Assembly (NCBI GenBank): GCA_035715725.1
Contig: DASTKT010000210.1
Coordinates: forward strand, 1-19,158
DNA: 19,158 nucleotides
From: JADGGV01 sp035715725
Lineage (GTDB): Bacteria; Gemmatimonadota; Gemmatimonadetes; Longimicrobiales; RSA9
Direction: 5' to 3'
This document shows, piece by piece, positions 13,025 through 19,158 of the stretch (position 1 is its first letter; each line of letters begins with the position of its first letter). The translations under genes and the position numbers were made by a program. Under the pieces are notes generated by a model. That model was not told the DNA's origin, made no database searches, and saw only the letters and a program-made list of their open reading frames with translations.

Positions 13025-13510
13025 TCAGTGCCGGCCGAGAAGCTGGCCGATGTCGACGCGACGGGATCCCGGCAGGTCGCGGGCGGTGACGACGGCGCCC
13101 TCGTCCGCCAGGCGCCGCATCTCCGTCCGCTCCTCGTCGCTGAGGTAGACGTACGGGAGGATGGCGTGGCGCCCCGGCGCGTAGTGGATCCCGCCGATGT
13201 TGACCTCGCGCCCCCGCAGGAGCGCGTCCTCCGCGAGCCGGCGCATGGTGCGCACGTCGCGGGTCAGCACGATCACGCGCCCCGGGCCGTCGAGCCAGTC
13301 CGGCAGCGCGCGGCGGGCCTCGGCGACGGTGGCGAACTCCGCGCTGAGCTGCGTCGGCAGCCCCAAGGTATAGAGCTCCTGCTCCCAGGTCGAGGCGGCC
13401 AGCTCGTCATCCACGACCACGATGCGGTCGGGGTGCAGGCTGGTGCCCCAGCCGACGACGACCTGGCCGTGGATGAGCCGCTCGTCAACCCGAAGCAGCA
13501 CGATGGCCAT
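13025..13510 (-). CDS. PTS mannose-family EIIB component
   Basis: A 161-residue cytosolic EIIB. The phosphorylated residue is His14 in LLRVDERLIHGQVVVGW, the family signature. The fold continues with IVVVDDELA, VIVLTRDVR and GGIHYAPGRHAILPYVYLS. It receives phosphate from the EIIA encoded just upstream and passes it to the sugar during transport by EIIC/EIID. The ATG lies 26 bases inside the EIIA gene, implying coupled translation. Confidence 0.93.
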   Translation of the reverse strand: MAIVLLRVDERLIHGQVVVGWGTSLHPDRIVVVDDELAASTWEQELYTLGLPTQLSAEFATVAEARRALPDWLDGPGRVIVLTRDVRTMRRLAEDALLRGREVNIGGIHYAPGRHAILPYVYLSDEERTEMRRLADEGAVVTARDLPGSRRVDIGQLLGRH

Positions 13511-13919
13511 TGCTCTCCTTGCGCTCGAACTGCGGCGGCGCGCAGCAGACCGCGGCGCGCCCCTTCTCCACGAGCAGCGGGACCAGCTGGGCGAGCGGCT
13601 CGCCGCGGTGCATGATGAACTCGAGGAGCACGGTCAGGTTGACGCCCGAGAGGACCGCGACGTTCTCCACCGTCTGGCACAGGCGCCGCGCCGCGAAGCC
13701 GCAGCTCCCGCCCGGCAGGTCGGTGAAGATGATCACCGGCCCTTCCCCCGTCAGCGCCCGCAGCCGCTCGGCGACGATGTCCGGCGAGAGGCCGGTGTTG
13801 CTCAGCGCGAGCAGCGCATCGTCGCCTGCTCCCGTGATCCGCCGGATGGCGTCGGCGTACGCCTCCGCCAGGGAGCCGTGCCCGAGAATGATCCCCCGGA
13901 CCGGCACGTCCTCACTCAT
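13485..13919 (-). CDS. PTS mannose-family EIIA component
   Basis: A 144-residue EIIA. The active-site histidine is His14 in IILGHGSLAEA. The second conserved segment is IIFTDLPGGSCGFAARRL, corresponding to the TDLxGGS motif of ManX. HRGEPLAQLVPLLVEKGR ends the domain. A short tail after it (CCAPPQFERKESNGH) overlaps the EIIB start region by 26 bases and is probably not conserved. The ATG at 13917-13919 overlaps the hprK end by 8 bases. Confidence 0.92.
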   Translation of the reverse strand: MSEDVPVRGIILGHGSLAEAYADAIRRITGAGDDALLALSNTGLSPDIVAERLRALTGEGPVIIFTDLPGGSCGFAARRLCQTVENVAVLSGVNLTVLLEFIMHRGEPLAQLVPLLVEKGRAAVCCAPPQFERKESNGHRAASG

Positions 13920-14871
13920 AATCCTCCTCGAGATACTCCCGCAGGGGCCGCATCGTCGACTGGAGCTTCTGGTTGAACGCCTGCGCCGAGTGCACGCCGG
14001 CGTACTTGAGCAGGAGGTTCATCGCCACCACCTCCGAGAGCACGGTGATGTTCTTCCCGGGGTTCAGCGGCACGGTGACCTTCGGCAGCTTGACGCCGAG
14101 GATCTCGACCTCGTCCGATTCGAGGCCGGTCCGATCGTAGTACGCCTGATCGTTCCACTCCTCGAGCTGGACGACGAGCTCGATCCGCTTCTGCTGCCGG
14201 ATCGCGCGGATCCCGAACAGCGCCGGGATGTCGATGATGCCGATGCCGCGGATCTCCATGTGGTGGCGCTGCAGCGCATGCCCCCGGCCGATGAGCACGT
14301 CGAGTCCCCGGCGGGTGACGTGCACGAGGTCGTCGGCCACCAGGCGGTGGCCGCGCTCGACCAGGTCGAGCACGCACTCGCTCTTGCCGATCCCGCTCCG
14401 GCCGACGAACAGCAGGCCGACGCCGTACACGTCCGCCAACGAGCCGTGGATCGTCGTCGACGGCGCGAACTGCTCTTCCAGGTACGGCTGGATCCGACGG
14501 TAGAAGTCCCCGGTCTTCAGGCTGGAGCGGAAGACCGCGACGCCCTGCGCGCACGCGATCTCCAGCATCACCGCCGGGACGTCCTGCGCCTTCGTGACCA
14601 CGACGGCCGGCATGTCCAGCGAGAAGAAGCGCTCGAGGGTCTCGCGCATCTGATCCTCGGGGAGCGACTGGAGGAACGACATCTCCGTCTCCCCGAGGAT
14701 CTGGATGCGCCCCTTCGGAAAGCGATCCGTGTAGCCGGCGAGGACGAGCCCCGGGCTCGAGACGGTCGCCGACGCCAGCTTCCGTTCCAGGTCGCAGCGC
14801 GCCGTCAGGAGCTCGAGACCCAGCGTCTGGCGCTTGGCCTTGAACAGCTCGTCCACCGTCAGCGTCTTCAC
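13912..14871 (-). CDS. hprK: HPr kinase/phosphorylase
   Basis: HprK phosphorylates HPr on serine with ATP or pyrophosphate and can reverse the reaction, linking metabolic state to PTS activity. The 319-residue protein has an N-terminal domain (about 1-130) and the kinase domain with His142 (TIHGSL), Walker A GRSGIGKS (157-164), VADDLV (178-183) and the family signature MEIRGIGIIDIPALFG (205-220). I chose the GTG at 14869-14871 because GGGAGG lies 3 bases before it and the product begins MKTLTVDELF, as in relatives. A TTG six codons upstream (14889) is an alternative without a Shine-Dalgarno. The substrate HPr, with its serine site, is encoded in the same run. Confidence 0.94.
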   Translation of the reverse strand: MKTLTVDELFKAKRQTLGLELLTARCDLERKLASATVSSPGLVLAGYTDRFPKGRIQILGETEMSFLQSLPEDQMRETLERFFSLDMPAVVVTKAQDVPAVMLEIACAQGVAVFRSSLKTGDFYRRIQPYLEEQFAPSTTIHGSLADVYGVGLLFVGRSGIGKSECVLDLVERGHRLVADDLVHVTRRGLDVLIGRGHALQRHHMEIRGIGIIDIPALFGIRAIRQQKRIELVVQLEEWNDQAYYDRTGLESDEVEILGVKLPKVTVPLNPGKNITVLSEVVAMNLLLKYAGVHSAQAFNQKLQSTMRPLREYLEEDYE

Positions 14872-14893
14872 GCGCCTCCCGCGGGCCAACCGC

Positions 14894-15211
14894 TCAGGAA
14901 ATGGTCAAGGGCGGGGCGCCCTTGTGCGCCGTCAGCCGTTCGCGCCGGCGCTTGAGCTGGCGCGCCACCCGCTCGACCGCGCCGTCGAGCGCGGCCCGGA
15001 ACGTGGCCCCGGTGGCCGTCGCGACCATGCTGCGGCCGCGAGTGCCCTGCACGCGGACCTCGACCCGGTGGGCGCCGTGGTCGGAGACGAAGCATACGTG
15101 GGCGGACTGGACGCGCGGCTCGAATCGGGAAAGCGCCTCCAGCCGCTCCAGCGTCTGCCGCCGAAGGGTATCGGAGATGGTGCAGTGCCGTGCGGTGACC
15201 ATGGTCTCCAT
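14894..15211 (-). CDS. hpf: Ribosome hibernation-promoting factor, short form
   Basis: A 105-residue HPF/RaiA-family protein that binds the 30S subunit and dimerises or inactivates idle ribosomes. The beta-alpha fold is recognisable: METMVTARHCTISDTLRRQ, then AHVCFVSDHGAHRVEVRVQG and MVATATGATFRAALDGAVERVARQLKRRRERL. It lacks the C-terminal dimerisation domain of long HPF. AAGGAGG lies 4 bases before the ATG at 15209-15211; a second in-frame ATG follows three codons later. Placement next to hprK and PTS genes is reminiscent of the rpoN-hpf-ptsN clusters of Proteobacteria, but rpoN is not seen here. Confidence 0.9.
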   Translation of the reverse strand: METMVTARHCTISDTLRRQTLERLEALSRFEPRVQSAHVCFVSDHGAHRVEVRVQGTRGRSMVATATGATFRAALDGAVERVARQLKRRRERLTAHKGAPPLTIS

Positions 15212-15243
15212 GCGTCCTCCTTGAACGGATTCCATGCTTCCCC

Positions 15244-16359
15244 TCATGCGGCGCGAGCCAGCACGCGCTCCAGGTGGGCCTCCGTCTCCGCGGCGGAGCG
15301 GTCCCACGTGAAGCGCTCGGCGAAGGCTCGCGCCTGCACTCCGAGGCGGTCCCGCAGCACGGGATCGCCCAGGAGCAGCCCGAGGCGGGCGGCGAGCGCG
15401 TCCACGTCCCCGTGGGGAACGAGGAAGCCCGTCTCGCCATCCACCACCGAGTCCCTGAGTCCCGGCGAATCGCTGGCGACGGTCGCGGTCCCGCACGCCG
15501 CCGCCTCCAGGTTCGAGATCCCCCACCCCTCCTTCGGTGACGTGAACGCGTGCACCCAGCTCCGTCGGAACAGCGACCGCTTTTCGTCCTCGGACACGAA
15601 GCCCGGCATCTCGACGCGATCCCCCAGGCGCAGCTCGTCCACCAGCGCGCGCAGCGCGTCGCCGTGGTCGCCCGTGCCGGCCACCACGAGCCGGGCGGGC
15701 ACGCCCTGGTCGCGCAGCCGCGCCACGGCCCGGATCACCAGGTCCACGCGCTTGTAGCGCTTGAGACGTCCCAGGTACAGGACGGTCGGTTCCGGATAGC
15801 GGAGGCCGAGCGGCTCCGGCGAGAAGAACTCGAGGTCGACACCGTTCGGGATGACGGTGATCCGGTCCCGCGAAAAGCCGCGCCGCACGAGGTCGTCCGC
15901 GGTGCTCTCGGAGACGGCCTCGACGGCGATGCCGCGGTAGACCCGGCCAAGCGGGCGCTCCAGCAGCCAGGTGGCGGCGGCGAGCGGGAGGGAAGCCTCC
16001 TGGAACGCCGTCGTGCCGAAGAGGTGGTGCACCAGGAGGACCAGCGGGCTCTGCGCCCAGAAGGGCGTGAAGAGCGGCACTTTGTTGAGGTCCTCGATCA
16101 TCACGTCGAACCCCTGGTGCATCAGCGCGGACCGGTAGTACCCCGGGGCGGCCCGGTTGAATGTATAACGCCCGCCGACGCGGTGCACCTGGATGCCGTC
16201 GATCTCGGCCCGGGCCGGTGCGCCCTTCCACCCCGACGCGAGGAGGGAGACCTCGTGGCCCGCCCGCGCCAGCCGGCCGAAGATTTCATGCAGGTGGATC
16301 TCCGCCCCTCCCGCCTGCGGGTTGAGCCGGTCCTGCCAGTTCAGGACGAGGAGTCTCAG
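15244..16359 (-). CDS. GT4-family glycosyltransferase with a probable CTG start
   Basis: A 371-residue GT-B glycosyltransferase of the GT4 type. The N-terminal domain begins LRLLVLNWQDRLNPQAGGAE (1-20), with the donor-side GGAE loop, and is linked near residue 170 (VIPNGVDLEFF) to the C-terminal nucleotide-sugar domain with VLYLGRLKRYKRVD and the retaining EX7E motif, Glu277 and Glu285 in SPKEGWGISNLEAAACGT. It probably adds a hexose to an envelope glycan or lipid; the acceptor is unknown. No ATG, GTG or TTG exists at the family N terminus. A CTG at 16357-16359 overlaps the nusB stop as CTGA, so I place the start there. Longer frames run inside nusB and do not look like GT sequence. Confidence 0.85.
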   Translation of the reverse strand: MRLLVLNWQDRLNPQAGGAEIHLHEIFGRLARAGHEVSLLASGWKGAPARAEIDGIQVHRVGGRYTFNRAAPGYYRSALMHQGFDVMIEDLNKVPLFTPFWAQSPLVLLVHHLFGTTAFQEASLPLAAATWLLERPLGRVYRGIAVEAVSESTADDLVRRGFSRDRITVIPNGVDLEFFSPEPLGLRYPEPTVLYLGRLKRYKRVDLVIRAVARLRDQGVPARLVVAGTGDHGDALRALVDELRLGDRVEMPGFVSEDEKRSLFRRSWVHAFTSPKEGWGISNLEAAACGTATVASDSPGLRDSVVDGETGFLVPHGDVDALAARLGLLLGDPVLRDRLGVQARAFAERFTWDRSAAETEAHLERVLARAA

Positions 16360-16791
16360 GGCGACTTCCCCCCGTCCTCGGGCGGCCGCCGCGGGCCGCC
16401 GGTATTGCGAAGCAGCGCGTCCAGTACGCCGTTCACGAAGCGCGGGCTCTCGGACGTGGCGTACTTCTCGGCGAGGACCAGCGCCTCGTGGATCGAGGCG
16501 CGCGGCGGCACGTCGGGGAGGAACAGGATCTCCGCCGCCGCGATGCGCAGGATGTTGCGATCCACGACCGAGAGGCGCTCCAGGCGCCAGTTCGTGAGCG
16601 CCTCCTCGAGCGCGCCGTCGATCTGCCGCCGGTGCTCGGCGACCGTCCGGAGCAGCTCCGACAGATACGGCCGGCTCTCGGCCGAGATCCGCCGCTCCTC
16701 GGAAAAATCCCTCAGGACATCCAGCAGCCCTTCGTCGCCGCCCCGCGCCTCCCAGGCATAAAGGACCTGCAGTGCCCATCCCCGCGCTCGA

Positions 16792-16805
<14 letters not shown>
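16356..16805 (-). CDS. nusB: Transcription antitermination factor NusB
   Basis: NusB with NusE (S10) binds boxA in rRNA leaders and supports antitermination. The 149-residue all-helical protein has the usual landmarks: ARGWALQVLYAWE near the N terminus, VDRNILRIAAAEILF in the middle and IHEALVLAEKYATSESPRFVNGVLDALLR near the C terminus. It starts at GTG 16803-16805, overlapping the ribH end by 14 bases. The ribH-nusB order is widely conserved. The tail NTGGPRRPPEDGGKSP is low complexity. Confidence 0.93.
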
Positions 16806-17270
<465 letters not shown>

Positions 17271-17274
<4 letters not shown>

Positions 17275-18557
17275 GCCTCGACCTCCCGGGACGGGCGCCG
17301 CGCCGGCGGGGGCTCCGCCACGGTCGGCTCGACCGCGGGCGGCTCCACCAGCGGCTCCGGCAGCAGGTGGCCGAGCTTCTCGCGCTTCGTGGCCAGGTAG
17401 CCGCGATTGTGGTCCGTCGGCTGGATCTGGATCGGCTCGCGTCCCGTGATCTTGAGCCCGTAGCCCTCGAGCCCCACGATCTTGCGCGGGTTGTTGGTCA
17501 GGATCCGGATCGAGCTGAGGCCGAGGTCGAGCAGGATCTGCGCGCCGATACCGTAGTCGCGCAGGTCCGGCTTGAAGCCGAGGGAGACGTTGGCCTCGAC
17601 GGTGTCCTGCCCGGAGTCCTGGAGTGCGTACGCCCGGATCTTGTTGGCGAGGCCGATGCCGCGTCCCTCCTGGCGGAGGTAGACGACGGCGCCCTCCCCC
17701 TCCTCCTCGATCTGGCGCAGCGCGGCGTGGAGCTGCTCGCCGCAGTCGCAGCGCATGGAATGGAAGACGTCGCCGGTCATGCACTCGGAGTGCATGCGCA
17801 CCAGCACGTTCCTCTTGCCGGCGATCTCGCCCTTCACGAGCGCCACGTGCTCACGCCCGTCGAGCGCATTCTCGAACGCGACGATGCGGAACTCGCCGAA
17901 CGGCGTCGGCAGCGTCGCCTCGGCGACGCGGTGCACGAGCCGCTCGTGCTGGAGCCGGTAGGCCACGATCTGCGCCACCGTGATGAAGCGGATGTCGTGC
18001 GCCTTCGCGAAGCGCTCCAGCTCGGGGCGGCGCGCCATGGTGCCGTCGGCGTTCATGATCTCGCAGATCACGCCGGCGGGCGGCAGCCCGGCGAGCCGCG
18101 CGAGGTCGACGGACGCCTCGGTCTGGCCGACCCGCCGCAGCACGCCGCCGGGGACGGCGCGGAGCGGGAAGACGTGGCCCGGGCGGCGCAGGTCGCCGGG
18201 CCGGGTCGCGGGATCGACCAGGAGCTGGATCGTCCGGGCGCGATCGGCGGCGCTGATCCCCGTCGTCACGCCGAAGCGCGGGTGGCCGTCGACGGAAACC
18301 GCGAACGCCGTCCCCATGTAGTCCTGGTTCTGCTCGGTCATCGGCGGCAGGCCGAGGGCCTCGAGGCGCTCCGGCGTGAGCGGGGCGCAGACGAGGCCGC
18401 GGGCGTGCGTCGCCATGAAGTTGATCAGGTCAGGCGTCACCTTGGCGGCCGCGCACACGAGGTCGCCCTCGTTCTCGCGGTTCTCGTCATCGGCCACGAT
18501 GACGAGCTTCCCGTCGCGGATGTCCTGGATCGCGTCTTCGACTCGGTCGAACGGCAT
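17271..18557 (-). CDS. ribBA: Bifunctional DHBP synthase / GTP cyclohydrolase II
   Basis: RibBA makes both riboflavin precursors: 3,4-dihydroxy-2-butanone 4-phosphate from ribulose 5-phosphate, and the pyrimidine from GTP. The 428-residue protein has the DHBP synthase domain (about 1-202) with DDENRENEGDLV (23-34) and TTGISAADRARTI (98-110), and the GTP cyclohydrolase II domain (about 208-400) with zinc ligands Cys259, Cys270 and Cys272, RQEGRGIGLANK (295-306) and LRDYGIGAQIL (332-342). Odd point: the usual GHTEA of the first domain reads GQTEA (Gln145), replacing an expected metal-binding histidine. A Pro/Glu-rich tail (about 400-428) is unusual. The ATG at 18555-18557 has GGAGG 4 bases upstream; a GTG at 18590 would overlap ribE. 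Confidence 0.93.
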
Positions 18558-18573
18558 ACCGCCTCCTGGCGGG

Positions 18574-19158
18574 TCAGATCCCTTCGCCACCTTCTACCCC
18601 GCCAGTTCCGCGGCGCTTCAGGTGGTGAACGACGAACCTCCCGATCATATCGCCCTCGAGGTTCACGGGCGAGCCCGGCGTCAGCGCCGAGAGGTTGGTG
18701 TGCTCCCAGGTGTAGGGGATGAGCGCCACCTGGAGCACGTCCGGCGCGGGGAGCCGGTTCACCGTCAGACTCACGCCGTTGATGGCGACGGAGCCGTGCA
18801 GCACGGTCACCTCCGCCACGACCTCGGGCATGCGCACGTCGAGGAGCACGTGCTCCCCGGCGCGCTCGATCCGCAGCACCTCCCCCACCCCGTCGACGTG
18901 CCCCTGCACGAGATGGCCGCCCAGCCGCGCGCCGAGCGCGAGCGAGCGCTCCAGGTTGACGCGGCGGCCGGGCGCGAAGCCGCCGAGCGTCGTGCGCGAG
19001 AGCGTCGTGGCGATGGCCTCGACGGCAAAGCCGCCCGGCACCAGCGCGACGACGGTCTGGCAGACGCCGTCGAGGGCGATGGAATCGCCGAGCCCGAGCC
19101 CGTCGAGGGCCAGCTCGGCCTCCAGCTCCAGCCGGACGCCGTCCGTCGTGGGCGCGGC
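18574..19158 (-). CDS. ribE: Riboflavin synthase alpha subunit, N terminus cut by window edge
   Basis: Riboflavin synthase dismutates two lumazines to riboflavin. The 194 visible codons cover most of the two lumazine-binding repeats: the first contains LGDSIALDGVCQTVV and the link GRRVNLERSLALGARLGGHLVQGHVDGVGEV, the second GSVAINGVSLTVNRL, SPVNLEGDMIGRFVVHHL and a glycine-rich end. The frame is open to 19158, so about 15-20 N-terminal residues (the usual MFTGII start) lie outside. An internal GTG at 19041 is not the true start. It ends 16 bases before ribBA. Upstream genes, probably including ribD, and any FMN riboswitch are not visible. Confidence 0.95.
   Translation of the reverse strand, partial: AAPTTDGVRLELEAELALDGLGLGDSIALDGVCQTVVALVPGGFAVEAIATTLSRTTLGGFAPGRRVNLERSLALGARLGGHLVQGHVDGVGEVLRIERAGEHVLLDVRMPEVVAEVTVLHGSVAINGVSLTVNRLPAPDVLQVALIPYTWEHTNLSALTPGSPVNLEGDMIGRFVVHHLKRRGTGGVEGGEGI

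Noticed and set aside
12599..14955. Long plus-strand open frames opposite the EII and hprK genes
   Set aside because: They mirror well-identified EIIC, EIIB, EIIA and HprK frames and contain no recognisable domains.
17367..18722. Plus-strand open frame opposite ribBA
   Set aside because: Shadow frame; the minus strand carries clear RibBA motifs and tight operon spacing.

Overview
The window is very GC-rich bacterial chromosome with short intergenic gaps. It holds core housekeeping genes plus a phosphotransferase (PTS) regulatory block. A Gram-negative, FCB-type bacterium is suggested, most likely Gemmatimonadota. The reasons are a secreted protein with the LEQNYPNPFNPTT motif of FlgD-like/type IX-associated domains, HPr kinase in a Gram-negative-style genome, and the rib-nusB layout. 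The lineage call is an inference from gene content.

Left end (1-835): a stretch without a convincing gene, possibly with the 5' end of a minus-strand gene leaving the window. Then comes tmRNA (ssrA, minus strand, tag ANSNLALAA) with a recognisable sigma-70-type promoter and a downstream terminator hairpin. Region 836-3690: the minus-strand pair dusB-larB, with a promoter placed so close to the dusB ATG that the mRNA may be leaderless. It diverges from a plus-strand pair, a PtsN-like EIIA and a coiled-coil/zinc-ribbon protein, which ends in a strong bidirectional terminator. Region 3717-4296: a small secreted FlgD-like-domain protein with its own promoter.

Region 4339-19158: 18 minus-strand genes in one tightly packed, often overlapping run. 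In transcription order they are ribE (cut by the right edge), ribBA, ribH, nusB, a GT4 glycosyltransferase, hpf, hprK, the mannose-family EIIA, EIIB, EIIC and EIID, HPr, EI, metK, a bifunctional-nuclease-family gene, a membrane protein with a carboxypeptidase-regulatory-like domain, recO and selB. The largest gap is 46 bp and I see no internal terminator, so a very long transcript or a chain of overlapping transcripts is possible.

How the genes work together: RibE, RibBA and RibH make riboflavin. EI and HPr feed phosphate to a complete mannose-type EII. HprK can phosphorylate HPr on its serine, and both HPr phosphorylation sites are present. Hpf, NusB and SelB act on translation or transcription, and MetK makes S-adenosylmethionine. 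The main oddities are a His-to-Gln change at an expected metal ligand in the RibB half of RibBA, a glycosyltransferase whose only sensible start is CTG, a four-run G-quadruplex motif just after larB, a possibly leaderless dusB, and a FlgD-like domain that stands alone instead of capping a large protein. I found no CRISPR array, insertion sequence, prophage or obvious new defence system.
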